From: Hymenobacter cheonanensis
Lineage (GTDB): Bacteria; Bacteroidota; Bacteroidia; Cytophagales; Hymenobacteraceae
Reading direction: 5' to 3'
Length of the DNA: 64,000 nt
Assembly (NCBI RefSeq): GCF_030581075.1
Contig: NZ_JAUQSW010000010.1
Location: 166,986 to 230,985, forward strand
Below are positions 1 through 9,521 of this stretch, piece after piece. A program made the position numbers and the translations under genes. The notes below the pieces were generated by a model. That model had not been told where the DNA came from and ran no database searches. It worked only from the letters and a program-made list of their open reading frames with translations. Positions within the stretch are counted from its first letter, which is position 1, and the number at the start of each line of letters is the position of its first letter.

Positions 1-377
1 GCGCTCTGGTGGCTCAGGGCCACGCAGGGGCGGTGGCGCAGCCGGCAGGCCCAGGCCGATACGGGCTCAAAGTCATTGAGCACCAAATCGTAGCTTTCCA
101 CCGGCAAATGTCGGATATCGTGCACGAACCCAGCCGAGTTGAACTGCCGGAAGGTTTTCACGAAGTTGATACCACCCTTCTTTCCAAACAAAAAGCCCAT
201 GCCGCCCACCCGGTAGCGGACATTAAAGGGCAGCGGCAAATCGGCGGGCGGGCCGCTCACCAGCAGGTCGAGCTGGCCGCCCAGGGCCGCCACGCGGGCT
301 TGCAGCAGCGGCACCACGTCGAGGGCGCGCATCAGGTGGCCGTTGCCGGTGCCCTGAATGGCGTAGAGAATGTTCAT
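1..377 (-). CDS. Glycosyltransferase, MurG/GT28-like, N-terminal part only
   Basis: The gene starts at ATG 377 and runs off the left edge, so only about 125 N-terminal residues are visible. The start MNILYAIQGTGNGHLMRA has the glycine- and histidine-containing first loop typical of GT-B glycosyltransferases of the MurG/COG1819 kind, and VLNDFEPVSAWAC fits the strand where such enzymes hold a conserved acidic residue. It would transfer a sugar from a nucleotide sugar at the cytoplasmic membrane; donor and acceptor cannot be told. It lies downstream of the LpxH-like phosphoesterase on the same strand, separated by a palindromic repeat, which suggests an envelope-related role. Fold class is fairly sure, exact family is not. 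Confidence 0.7.
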   Translation of the reverse strand, partial: MNILYAIQGTGNGHLMRALDVVPLLQARVAALGGQLDLLVSGPPADLPLPFNVRYRVGGMGFLFGKKGGINFVKTFRQFNSAGFVHDIRHLPVESYDLVLNDFEPVSAWACRLRHRPCVALSHQS

Positions 378-420
378 TCTTCTATAAATCAAAAACTGCT
401 AGTTGGCTATGAAGTACTTG

Positions 421-524
421 TTAGGTCATGCAGCGCGCAGCGAAGCATCTCGCGTGGCGCAGTAATCCCTGTCGTTCGCAGACGTCAGCACGCGAGATGC
501 TTCGCTGCGCGCTGCATGACCTAA
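421..524. repeat. Palindromic intergenic repeat, REP-like copy 1
   Basis: Near-perfect inverted repeat with arms of about 35 bp (421-456 and 490-524) around a loop of about 35 bp. The arm contains GTCATGC and GAAGCATCTCGCG. Four other copies of the same family lie at 2480-2571, 33688-33773, 49137-49258 and 54603-54680, all between genes. It sits in the gap between the phosphoesterase and glycosyltransferase genes and could form a long RNA hairpin there. Confidence 0.85.
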
Positions 525-535
525 TAATATACTTT

Positions 536-1447
536 TTACTTCAACTTAAACTCGGCCAGCAGGCTTTCGAGCAGCGCGGCGGGCGCGGCATCGGCGGCTA
601 GCTCGTCGGCCTCGGGGGCTTCGCTAGCCTCGCCGGGCTGGGGCAGCATGCGCGGGTCGTCGGCGTAGCGGTAGAGGGCCCAGCCGGCTTCGGCGGTGTA
701 TTCGAGGGCGGTGAGGTTTTCGACCCAGTCGCCCGAGTTGAGGTAGGTAATGGCGCCCTGGGGCGTGGCCAGGGTCTTGATTTCGGGTTGGTGAATGTGG
801 CCGCAGGCCACGTAGCGGTAGCCCTGGTCGGCGGCAATGGTGGCGGCCGTTTGCTCGAAATCGCTGATGAGGCTCACGGCGCTTTTCACCCGGTCTTTCA
901 CAGCTTTGGAGAGCGCCACCTTGGGCCGGCCAATTTTTTGCAGCCCAAAATTCACCAGCCGATTGAGCAGAATGAGCAGGTCGTAGCCCTTGCCGCCGAG
1001 GCAGGCTAGCCAGCGCGAGTGCCGCATGGTCACATCGAACACGTCGCCGTGAAACAGCCAGGTGCGGCCGTGGGGCAGGTCGAGCACCAGCTTGTTATCG
1101 AGTTGAAAATGACCCAGCTTCAGGCCCGCGAACTTGCGCAGCAGCTCGTCGTGGTTGCCGGTGAGGTAGTAGATTTTAGTGCCTTTGGCCGCTAGCCCCG
1201 CCAGGTAGCGCACCACCCGCATGTGCGACGGCGGCCAGTAATTCTTCGAAAACTGCCAGATATCGACAATGTCGCCATTGAGCACCAGCACCTGCGGCCG
1301 GATGCTCTTCAGGTAGCGCAGCAGCTCAGGGGCGTGGCAGCCGTAGGTGCCCAGGTGCACATCGCTGACCACGGCTACGCCGAGGCGGCGCTTTTTGGAC
1401 GGGCGCGGGGCAGTGCCGGGTGGGGCTAGCTCAGGAGATTTGCTCAT
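536..1447 (-). CDS. UDP-2,3-diacylglucosamine diphosphatase-like metallophosphoesterase
   Basis: The 303-residue protein carries the complete calcineurin-like metal-binding signature: SDVHLG (D29, H31), NGDIVD (D59), GNHDE (N98, H99, D100), HGD (H133, D135) and GHIH near residue 218. In Bacteroidota this family is usually annotated as the LpxH-type enzyme that removes UMP from UDP-2,3-diacylglucosamine in lipid A synthesis, acting at the inner face of the inner membrane. A poorly conserved Ala/Glu-rich tail follows the catalytic domain from about residue 265. Its ATG overlaps the stop of the upstream small membrane gene as ATGA, so the two are probably translationally coupled. The phosphoesterase fold is certain; LpxH activity is inferred from the family. 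Confidence 0.85.
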   Translation of the reverse strand: MSKSPELAPPGTAPRPSKKRRLGVAVVSDVHLGTYGCHAPELLRYLKSIRPQVLVLNGDIVDIWQFSKNYWPPSHMRVVRYLAGLAAKGTKIYYLTGNHDELLRKFAGLKLGHFQLDNKLVLDLPHGRTWLFHGDVFDVTMRHSRWLACLGGKGYDLLILLNRLVNFGLQKIGRPKVALSKAVKDRVKSAVSLISDFEQTAATIAADQGYRYVACGHIHQPEIKTLATPQGAITYLNSGDWVENLTALEYTAEAGWALYRYADDPRMLPQPGEASEAPEADELAADAAPAALLESLLAEFKLK

Positions 1448-1686
1448 GCGGCCGAGGGGTAAGGCACGCGCGGGTAGCTGGGGCGCGGCCGGTCTTTGGG
1501 GCGACGGGGCCGGGTGGGCGGGCCGGCCGGGTGCTCGCCGGCCGCGCTGCCCAGCGCGGGGCGCAGGCTACGGCGCAGCGGCCACCCCAGCACCAGCCAC
1601 CAGCCCAGGGCCACGAGCCACACCAGCCCCGCGCCGGAGGGCTGCCAGTCCAATAACCAGCGCTTGAATTCCGCGAGTTTTTGCAT
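1444..1686 (-). CDS. Small single-pass membrane protein
   Basis: This 80-residue protein starts at ATG 1686 (MQKLAEFKRWLL). An in-frame ATG 27 nt upstream (1713) adds a segment without support. It has one strongly hydrophobic, tryptophan-rich segment at about residues 18-36 (GLVWLVALGWWLVLGW), then a basic, proline-rich tail likely to be cytoplasmic. Its stop overlaps the phosphoesterase start by 4 nt, so the two are almost certainly cotranscribed, with this gene first. No family is recognised. The envelope neighbourhood makes an accessory membrane role plausible, but that is only context. Confidence 0.55.
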   Translation of the reverse strand: MQKLAEFKRWLLDWQPSGAGLVWLVALGWWLVLGWPLRRSLRPALGSAAGEHPAGPPTRPRRPKDRPRPSYPRVPYPSAA

Positions 1687-1860
1687 ACCCCAAAGCTCGC
1701 CGCAGCATATCACGCCCAGGTTACGAGCGGGTTACTTTTCCGTCAAACTTTGCTGCTGGCCGATTATTTAGCGCCTGAGCCGGGGCGTTTGGCGCGGGCT
1801 GCCGTTCTTTGCAGCGCCCCTATTCACTTTCCATACAGGATTATTTATCTTCTCTGTAAA

Positions 1861-2436
1861 ATGCAATTTACGTCTACGCTACGCACCGGGCTGGTGCTCG
1901 CCTTGCTAGGGGCGGCCACCGCGGCCCACGCCCAAAGTCCCAACGGCCCGGCCCGCAAGCGCTACCTGTTTGCCCAGAAAAACCCCGAGTGCCCAGTGGT
2001 GGCCAACATCACCAAAAACACCGACGAGGACGCCGACATCACGGGCACCTACACCCACGTGTGCTACCGCTCGAACGAGGAAATGCAGGCCGAAATCAAC
2101 GAGCTGCGCAAAATTCACGCCTGGGCCGACTCCACGTATCAGCGCCGGCTAGCCGCCCTGCCGGCCAGCGGGGCGCTGGTGCTCGACATTCGCCGCCAGG
2201 GCGCCAAAAACGCTGACCCCTCGCTGCTCACGCTCTCGGCGCGCACCAAGGATGGCAAAGAGGTATTCACGGGCACGCCCAAAGCGGGCTTCGGCCGCTT
2301 CTACGGCCGCGACTTGTACCAGAATCACCAAGTAGTACCTTTTATCAAACTCGACCCGGCCGCCGGCCCACTCACGCTCATCATCACGGACACGCGCCTG
2401 CGCCAGCAGTTCGAGTATCAGCTCACGCCGCAGTAG
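1861..2436 (+). CDS. Secreted protein of unknown function
   Basis: The 191-residue protein starts at ATG 1861 with a clear Sec signal peptide (MQFTSTLRTGLVLALLGAAT, then AHAQ, cleavage after about residue 25). The open frame continues upstream to 1681, but that part is intergenic in character. The mature part contains KKRYLFAQKNPECPVV-like and THVCYRSNEEM segments with a cysteine pair that could form a disulfide, a helical EMQAEINELRKIHAW stretch, and a beta-rich C-terminal half. No catalytic motif or named domain is recognised. It stands alone, followed by a palindromic repeat that may end its transcript. Confidence 0.7.
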   Translation: MQFTSTLRTGLVLALLGAATAAHAQSPNGPARKRYLFAQKNPECPVVANITKNTDEDADITGTYTHVCYRSNEEMQAEINELRKIHAWADSTYQRRLAALPASGALVLDIRRQGAKNADPSLLTLSARTKDGKEVFTGTPKAGFGRFYGRDLYQNHQVVPFIKLDPAAGPLTLIITDTRLRQQFEYQLTPQ

Positions 2437-2479
2437 AAACTATACTAATGGCACTAATGGCGCCTCTCCTATAAAGCTC

Positions 2480-2571
2480 GTCATGCTGAACGCAGTGAAG
2501 CATCTTGGTCGCACCGCTAGGGTTAATAATCCAGCGATGCGACCAAGATGCTTCACTGCGTTCAGCATGAC
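2480..2571. repeat. Palindromic intergenic repeat, REP-like copy 2
   Basis: Nearly perfect inverted repeat with arms of about 33 bp. The left arm begins GTCATGCTGAACGCAGTGAA and continues GCATCTTGGTCGC. It lies between the secreted-protein gene (+) and the Nudix gene (-), which are convergent, so it could fold into a hairpin in either transcript. It belongs to the same family as the copies near 0.4, 33.7, 49.2 and 54.6 kb. Confidence 0.88.
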
Positions 2572-2601
2572 CTGCTCTTTTCAACTCCGGTTCGGCCCTG
2601 G

Positions 2602-3120
2602 CTAGCCTTTGTGCAGCTGCGCCCACTGCACGGCCAGCAGCGTTTTAGCGTCCTGAATTTTCTCTTTGGCTAGCTCCTCGCGGGTGAGGCGGATTATCTC
2701 TATCTGCTCGTGCTCGTCGGCTAGCCCGCCGCCTTGGCTAGTCTGGCGGCTCACCTCGGCGTAGTACACGACGATGGTTTCGGAGCTGGTGCCGGGCGAG
2801 GGCCACATGGTTACAATCTCGGTGAGCTGGTCTACTTCGTACCCCAGTTCCTCATGCAGCTCGCGGCGCACGGCCGTTTCGGGGCGCTCGTCCTTGTCAA
2901 TCATGCCGGCGGCTATTTCCAGCAATTCGCGCTCGGCGCCCACCCGAAACTGCCGGGTGAGCACGTACTGCCGGCGCTGGGTGTCGAAGACCAGAGCAGC
3001 CACTGCGTGGCCGGGGGCGAACTGCTCGCGGGGTAATTCTTCGCCCTGCTGGGTTTTAAGCGTGAGCTTGTTGAGTTTAAAATGACCGTCGTAGGCGCGC
3101 TCGCGGTGAACTATCTGCAT
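2602..3120 (-). CDS. Nudix hydrolase, GDP-mannose pyrophosphatase-like
   Basis: The chosen start is ATG 3120 (MQIVHRERAYDG), giving 172 residues; an upstream in-frame start adds 16 residues without support. The Nudix box is complete: G72, E78, R86-E87, E90-E91, G93. The FRVGAERELLEIAAG lead-in and the overall length resemble the ADP-ribose/GDP-mannose pyrophosphatase branch (NudF/NudK). Such enzymes split nucleoside-diphosphate sugars into NMP and sugar phosphate, using Mg2+ bound by the box glutamates. The true substrate cannot be read from the sequence. The gene is monocistronic, convergent with the secreted-protein gene and divergent from the helicase. Confidence 0.85.
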   Translation of the reverse strand: MQIVHRERAYDGHFKLNKLTLKTQQGEELPREQFAPGHAVAALVFDTQRRQYVLTRQFRVGAERELLEIAAGMIDKDERPETAVRRELHEELGYEVDQLTEIVTMWPSPGTSSETIVVYYAEVSRQTSQGGGLADEHEQIEIIRLTREELAKEKIQDAKTLLAVQWAQLHKG

Positions 3121-3327
3121 GGCTTGGGGATTTAAGCGGTACCTTTGCCGCCGAAGGCAGCCTGGCAATCGGACCAGCTGCTGGCCCTAGTATACGGCCG
3201 CCGGCCCGTCGCGTAGTCATTACTGGCGCCCGACGCGGGTTTTTCCCTCCTATTTTCTTGTATTTGCGCAGGCAGCCGATGGCCTCCGCCCCGGCCACCA
3301 CCCACCGGGCGGGTGGCTCCCATCTTC

Positions 3328-4782
<1,455 letters not shown>

Positions 4783-4836
4783 GCCCTTATAATTCCTTAA
4801 TTTCTGATAGAGCCTAATGGGCAGGCGGAAATTCAG

Positions 4837-4884
4837 TATTCCGGTAGTTGCGCTTTTAATAGCGGGGCTACCGGAATATTTTTG
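4837..4884 (+). terminator. Hairpin with T-run downstream of the helicase, overlapping a possible -7 promoter element
   Basis: Perfect 11-bp arms, TATTCCGGTAG (4837-4847) and CTACCGGAATA (4868-4878), are followed by a run of T. This is the layout of a rho-independent terminator 55 nt after the helicase stop. The sequence TATTTTTG (4877-4884) at its edge also fits the Bacteroidota -7 consensus TAnnTTTG for the next gene, which starts at 4973. No well-spaced -33 element is seen. Confidence 0.6.
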
Positions 4885-4972
4885 CCCTGAGGAAACAAAA
4901 ATCGGCTGGCCAGGCTTCACTAGGTGGCTATCTGCCACTAGTTCAACGCTGTTTTCCTGGCTCCCTAGCATC

Positions 4973-5443
4973 ATGACTTCCCGCGTTTCCCTTCCGCTTA
5001 TTCAGGCCCTGCGCGATACGGCCCGCCGTCTGGCTTCTGAGGCGCCCTACCAGTGGGGCCACATGGGCAGCTGCAATTGCGGCCACCTCGCCCAAACCAT
5101 CACCAGCCTCACCAAGGCCGAAATTCACACCCAGGCCTTGCAACGCTACGGCGACTGGGAGCGCCAGCTCGTGGACTACTGCCCCACCAGCGGCCTGCCT
5201 TTCGACCAGACCATTGATGAGATGCTGGCCCTGGGCTTCTCGCGCGAAGACCTCACGCACCTCGAAAAGCTCGGCGACCCGGCCGTGCGCCACACCATCC
5301 CCTTCGAGCGCCGCAATGCCCTGCGCCACAACCAGCGCGACGACGTGGTGCTGTACCTGCGTGCCTGGGCCGACCTGCTCGAACGGCAGCTAGTGGCCGT
5401 GTCACAGCCGGCCCTTCACGAAGAGGTGCTGGCCGAGGTCTAG
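4973..5443 (+). CDS. Conserved protein of unknown function with GSCNCGHLAQ motif
   Basis: The start at ATG 4973 (MTSRVSLPLIQALRD) gives 156 residues; an open extension upstream crosses the terminator hairpin and is rejected. The protein is soluble and mostly helical. It has a cysteine-containing GSCNCGHLAQ motif near residues 35-44, DYCPTSGLPFDQ further on, then FSREDLTHLEKLGD and a basic segment with RHNQRDDVVLYL. The spaced Cys and His residues could bind a metal, but that is a guess. I do not recognise a named domain, though the protein reads as a conserved bacterial family rather than a random frame. It is followed directly by a strong terminator. Confidence 0.7.
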   Translation: MTSRVSLPLIQALRDTARRLASEAPYQWGHMGSCNCGHLAQTITSLTKAEIHTQALQRYGDWERQLVDYCPTSGLPFDQTIDEMLALGFSREDLTHLEKLGDPAVRHTIPFERRNALRHNQRDDVVLYLRAWADLLERQLVAVSQPALHEEVLAEV

Positions 5444-5462
5444 CCACAACCAAATTAAATTG

Positions 5463-5500
5463 AAAAGCCCCGGCTACGCACACTGCGTAGCCGGGGCTTT
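5463..5500 (+). terminator. Strong rho-independent terminator
   Basis: Perfect stem of about 17 bp with a 3-nt loop: arms at 5463-5480 and 5484-5500 contain GCCCCGGCTACGCA and its complement, flanked by A-run and T-run. The near-symmetry suits both the upstream + gene (stop 5443) and the convergent small lipoprotein gene (stop 5544). Confidence 0.88.
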
Positions 5501-5543
5501 CTGGTTGAATGATGCTGCGCTCTCAGCACGGCATCAGATGGGG

Positions 5544-5720
5544 TTAGTAGTTTACGTTGCTACGCTGGGCCTCGCGGTAGCCTTCGGTGCGGTGGGCCCG
5601 CTTGTAGGCCGCATCGGCGCTAGGGTCTTTCTCCGCGTCGGGAGCCGTGGTGCAGGCAGCGGTCAGAAACAGGGCCGCGCTGGCGGCCAGCAGCAGGGAG
5701 TAGGTGCGCAAGCTTTTCAT
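5544..5720 (-). CDS. Small lipoprotein, 58 residues
   Basis: The frame from ATG 5720 to TAA 5544 encodes 58 residues. It begins MKSLRTYSLLLAASAAL, continues FLTAAC, and so has a lipoprotein signal peptide with the lipidated cysteine near residue 23. The mature part is only about 36 residues, hydrophilic and rich in Ala, Asp and Arg (DPSADAAYKRAHRTEGYREA). It converges on the terminator at 5463-5500. Similar tiny lipoproteins are common and poorly named in Bacteroidota; no function is suggested. The signal peptide and clean stop make it a likely real gene. Confidence 0.65.
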   Translation of the reverse strand: MKSLRTYSLLLAASAALFLTAACTTAPDAEKDPSADAAYKRAHRTEGYREAQRSNVNY

Positions 5721-6646
5721 GCCGCGAAGGTAAGGCCCGGCGGCTTAAAGCTGAAAGCTATTGCGCGCATATTTATTCAGGCCGCCCCGGCTGCTAGCCG
5801 CGCCCGGCGCCCACCGGGCCGCCCCGGCTGGCGCCTGCCCGGCATTTTACGCGGGCGCTACAGCAAATTTACATTTGACAAATTGTGCTGGCTGGCGCTG
5901 CTGGCCGGGCTGGCCTGTCCTCGTCGCTGGCCTGTTTGCTCATAGCCGGGCAGCTGACGAGCCAACGAAACTAGCTGTATTTAGCCGGCCACTTCAGGCA
6001 TCCCGAAGCGCCCGGCAGCTGCTTATTATCGCCGCCTTGCCGTGCAATTTGCCTATACCATTAGCGCCCGCTCTTTGCGTTTTAACGAGATTTAGGCGTG
6101 GCAAATAAATTAGCAGTGCCTGGGGATAAATGCAGTGCGCACGGGCACTAAATGAGTTAGGATTTAAAAAATAAAGCTGACAAGCTAAAAAGTCATTAAT
6201 TTGTTCCAATCAACACTTTACACTGCTTCTTATAAAATGCTGAAAATAAATTTATTATCCTCAAATAATTCCAGTAGAAACAGGCACTCACCACAGGCTA
6301 TCACGACTTTGATTTACCCGGGCTTTCTGCATCGACACAGCGCATACATTCAGGCACTTGCCTGGCGCCTTCAACTAGCTGGCGAAGGGCGGACAGGCCT
6401 TGCACTATACCAGTTCTTACCCAGGCGAAGAGTATTAGCTTTTCCTACGGTGGCTGCCAAGATAGGGCGCAAATGGTCAATCTCTCCCGGCTAGCCCGGT
6501 TAGCAGAAACTAAGAAGCTAATCGACAATTTTTCCCGCCCGCTCCCAACGGGCAAAAGCCATTGCTTAGCAGACGCAGAAAGCTAATTGTTTATTTATTT
6601 TAATTCTTAAATTCAATGACTTCTCAAGAACAGCCGTCCGGGCAGT
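5721..6646. other. Gene-free stretch, partly AT-rich
   Basis: About 925 bp without a convincing gene. The first part (to about 5900) is GC-rich like its surroundings; from about 6030 to 6640 it is clearly richer in A and T. Short open frames exist on both strands but lack a recognisable domain, signal peptide or sensible codon use. No tRNA, repeat or transposon ends were seen. It could be a decayed gene or a regulatory region. Confidence 0.5.
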
Positions 6647-7444
6647 TTATTCGGGCTGATAATCGGCGAAGGAGCCATCGCGGTAAAAAATGACGATGCG
6701 CCGAATGGGCTTCCCGGGCTCGGCCAGGAAAGGCAGTATGGCGGCTTCGCCGCCAGGGCTGGCCGGCAACGCGGGCGGAGTAGCCGTGGGCATTGGCACG
6801 GCCGGTAGCAGCGCAGCGGGCTGCTCGGCAGTAGGCGCTGCGCCCGCTGCCGGCGCGCCTAAAGGGGCGGCTGCCCCGGGGACCGGCTTGGAAGCCGGCG
6901 GCGCCGCTGGCACAAACCGCGCAGCCCTGAATGGCTGGAGCGCCACTGGTGCCGCAACGGGAGCGGCTGGGGCTGGCTCGGGTTGAGGCACGCCTGCTGG
7001 CTCCATAGCTACCGGGGGCGGCCCGGCGGGCGACGCCCCCGCAGCTGGCCGGGCGGGCACGAAAGGGCGTGGAGCAGCCTCGGGAGGTGGCGGGGCCGCA
7101 GAAGCGGCAGCAGCCTCGGGCGGCGAGACAGCAAGAGCCGATGGAGGCGCGGCAGCGGGCACTTCTGCCTCGGCTAGGGGCGCGGGCGCTACCGGCAGAG
7201 GGCTTGCTGGGGCTGCCACGGGTGCGGGAGCTGCGGCCGCCAGCATTTCGCCAGTGCCAAAAAGGAGCCAGGGCAGCGAAATATCCGGGAAAGCGCCGCT
7301 TATCTGCTTCACTACCTCCAGGCTAGGCTTGTTTCGCTCGCTTAGGATATGGCTCATGACTGGCCGCCCGACCCCAACCAGGTCGGCGAACTGCGTGGGG
7401 GAAAGCTGCTTATGCTCCAACAGTTGGCGGATGCGCGTTACCAT
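6647..7444 (-). CDS. XRE-family DNA-binding protein with long Pro/Ala-rich linker
   Basis: A 265-residue protein. Residues 1-60 form a Cro/C1-type helix-turn-helix (LLEHKQLSPTQFADLVGV, then GRPVMSHILSERNKPS) followed by a conserved SLPWLLFGTGEM segment. Residues 70-235 are a low-complexity region made mostly of Pro and Ala. The last 30 residues are ordered (PIRRIVIFYRDGSFADYQPE), a short C-terminal motif that accompanies this type of regulator in Bacteroidota. It probably binds as a dimer; targets are unknown. Repeated TGTTTACA-like sites upstream (7514-7565) could be its own operator. The linker is unusually long for a regulator of this size. Confidence 0.85.
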   Translation of the reverse strand: MVTRIRQLLEHKQLSPTQFADLVGVGRPVMSHILSERNKPSLEVVKQISGAFPDISLPWLLFGTGEMLAAAAPAPVAAPASPLPVAPAPLAEAEVPAAAPPSALAVSPPEAAAASAAPPPPEAAPRPFVPARPAAGASPAGPPPVAMEPAGVPQPEPAPAAPVAAPVALQPFRAARFVPAAPPASKPVPGAAAPLGAPAAGAAPTAEQPAALLPAVPMPTATPPALPASPGGEAAILPFLAEPGKPIRRIVIFYRDGSFADYQPE

Positions 7445-7513
7445 AAGGTTTCAATTATTTTACAAATGTGCGAAAGCGCGCGCATAGTTGACGCCCTACC
7501 GACACTTCCCACC

Positions 7514-7565
7514 TGTTTACATACGTGCCAAGCAGAATGCTTTAGTTTGTTTACAGTTGTTTAAA
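7514..7565. promoter_or_regulatory. Possible operator: repeated TGTTTACA sites upstream of the XRE gene
   Basis: TGTTTACA occurs at 7514-7521 and 7548-7555, and TGTTTAAA at 7558-7565. The last two are spaced 10 bp start to start, one helical turn. They lie 70-120 bp before the start of the divergently reading XRE regulator gene. Autoregulatory binding is an inference from position only. Confidence 0.3.
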
Positions 7566-7670
7566 GGCTGTTACCACGCGGAGCCACCTTGGCTTAAGCC
7601 ACATCTTCTATACAATTGTAATCATCAAAATCACTTCGTTTTATCCTCGTATTTCTCTCTGCTAGTCCCA

Positions 7671-7708
7671 AAAAAACGGCCCTGCTATGGAGATAGCAGG
7701 GCCGTTTG
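7671..7708 (-). terminator. Terminator of the L,D-transpeptidase gene
   Basis: A 15-bp perfect stem (AAACGGCCCTGCTAT at 7674-7688 with its complement at 7693-7707) and a 4-nt loop. The A-run at 7671-7676 reads as a T-run on the minus strand. It lies about 50 nt downstream of the transpeptidase stop at 7755. Confidence 0.85.
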
Positions 7709-7754
7709 AGTAGTAGGAGAGCAGGGCATTTTAAGCCCTCCCGTATGACGATGC

Positions 7755-9521
7755 CTAATTAAAATACTCCTTAGCCAGGGTCTGGTCGTGGCCATAGATG
7801 TCGTCGCGGAAGTGGGCGTGGCCGTTGGCATCGGCCCAGGCCGTGAGGTAAACCAGGTATACGGGCAGCTTTTCCTTAAGCGTAATGTACTTCTCGCGGT
7901 GCTGCGCAATGGTATCCTCAATGGCGGGCTGGCTCCAGTTGGGATTGTCGCGCAGCAGGTACGTAGCCAGCTTCACGGGCTCCTCTACCCGCACGCAGCC
8001 GTGGCTGAAGTTGCGCTTGGTTTGCGAAAACAGCTCGCCGTGGGGCGTGTCGTGGAGGTAGATATCGTTGGAGTTGGGGAAGATGAATTTTACGTCGCCC
8101 AGGTCATTCTTAGGGCCGGGGCGGCGGCGCATGGTGTACTTGAAAGTAGCCTGCGTCACGTTGGCCCAGTCGATGGTGGAAGGGTCTACCACGGTGGCTT
8201 TGCGGCCGTAGCCCTTCACCACTTCCATGTCGAGGCGGTCGAGCGTGCCCTGGGCATCGGCCACTAGTTTCGGGCGCAGCTCCTTGTCGATAATGCTGAA
8301 CGGCACGTTCCAGTAGGGCGCCAGCACCACGTACTCCATCTTATCCGAAAACACCGGCGTGGCGGTAAGCGTCTTGCCCACGATAACGCGCATGGTAAGC
8401 GCTTCCTTGCCCTGCTCGAACACCCGCAGCCGGTACTCGGGGATGTTCACGATGAGGTAGTCGGGCTCGAATTTTTTGGGCAGCCAGCGCCAGCGCTCCA
8501 TGTTCAGGATGACCTGGTCGATGCGCGCCTGGATGGGTACGTTGAGCTGGCGCAGGGTTTCGCCGCTCACCAAGCCAGTGGGGGGCAGGCCCAGGTCGGC
8601 CTGAAAACTTTTTACGGCGGCTACCAGCGTGGGGTCGTATTTGTTGGCCGCGGCGGCGGGCGCAGGCGTCACATTGTTGACGGGCGTGGCGGTGGCCGCC
8701 ACGGCAGCGGGTGTTTGGCCGGTGGCCTCGCCCCCTAGCAGGCGCTGGCGCAGCAGGCCCACCACGGGCAGCGCATCGCCGGGCTTGAGGTGGGTAGTGC
8801 CGGGCAGCGTGGGCCAGCCGCCCGCCGACTGCCGGGCGCGCAGCAGGCCTAGTGCCTTCTTGAGGTTGTTGTACTCGGGGTGCAGCGGCGCGAAGTCGTA
8901 GTAAGGGTAGGTGCTTTCGCGCTCGCGCAGAATGGTCATCAGCGCGTGGTCGAGCTTAATCTTGTTGCGCTTTACTTTCCAGGCGTCGTTCTTGGTATCG
9001 CGGGGGTTGGCCACGCCGCGGTAGTAGTCCGAGGCCCAGGCAAAATAGCTACCCGAGAGGGTCACGTCGAGCTTGCGCTCCAGCTGGTTACGGCGCGCAG
9101 TGTCCTGGCCCACGCTTTTTAGCTGGGCTAGCAAATCAGTTATCTGCTTGGTGTCATATCGCTTAGGCTCCAAGCCATCATCCTTTGCTTTACTTACTAC
9201 GGTAAGGAAAGTAGTGGCTTGCGGCACGAGCTGGTGCTCCTTAAACCACCCTAGTCGAAACTGGCGCTCGCGGTAAAACTTGCGCGCCCAGCGCTCCTGC
9301 GCCTTGAAGTGTGCATCGGCCTGCATGGCCCGAATCACGAATACGCTGTCGAGGTGCGGCTCGGGGCCGGTGTTATTGGCCGTCACGGCCGTGCCGGTTT
9401 TGGAGCTGGCCTGGCTGGTCTGGTCGCCCTGCCCGTTGCACGATGTCAGCAGGACGGGCACGCTGAGCAAGCCCAGAAACAAGGCTAGTGAAAGAAAATG
9501 TAGTCGGAGCTGTAAACGCAT
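7755..9521 (-). CDS. L,D-transpeptidase (YkuD/YcbB type) lipoprotein
   Basis: The start at ATG 9521 (MRLQLRLHFLSLALFLGLL) gives 588 residues with a lipoprotein signal (lipobox LLTSC); the open frame upstream of it is GC-rich and unsupported. After an N-terminal helical region typical of YcbB-like enzymes comes a peptidoglycan-binding repeat (AAVKSFQADLGLPPTGLVSG) in the middle. The YkuD catalytic domain follows, with SHGCVRV containing H507 and C509. The enzyme is expected to sit in the periplasm and cross-link peptidoglycan stem peptides through 3-3 bonds, or to attach other groups. The gene has its own terminator and is divergent from the M1 peptidase. Confidence 0.92.
   Translation of the reverse strand: MRLQLRLHFLSLALFLGLLSVPVLLTSCNGQGDQTSQASSKTGTAVTANNTGPEPHLDSVFVIRAMQADAHFKAQERWARKFYRERQFRLGWFKEHQLVPQATTFLTVVSKAKDDGLEPKRYDTKQITDLLAQLKSVGQDTARRNQLERKLDVTLSGSYFAWASDYYRGVANPRDTKNDAWKVKRNKIKLDHALMTILRERESTYPYYDFAPLHPEYNNLKKALGLLRARQSAGGWPTLPGTTHLKPGDALPVVGLLRQRLLGGEATGQTPAAVAATATPVNNVTPAPAAAANKYDPTLVAAVKSFQADLGLPPTGLVSGETLRQLNVPIQARIDQVILNMERWRWLPKKFEPDYLIVNIPEYRLRVFEQGKEALTMRVIVGKTLTATPVFSDKMEYVVLAPYWNVPFSIIDKELRPKLVADAQGTLDRLDMEVVKGYGRKATVVDPSTIDWANVTQATFKYTMRRRPGPKNDLGDVKFIFPNSNDIYLHDTPHGELFSQTKRNFSHGCVRVEEPVKLATYLLRDNPNWSQPAIEDTIAQHREKYITLKEKLPVYLVYLTAWADANGHAHFRDDIYGHDQTLAKEYFN

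Noticed and set aside
6201..6494. 97-residue frame in the AT-rich gap
   Set aside because: No signal peptide, domain or consistent codon use; composition suggests chance.
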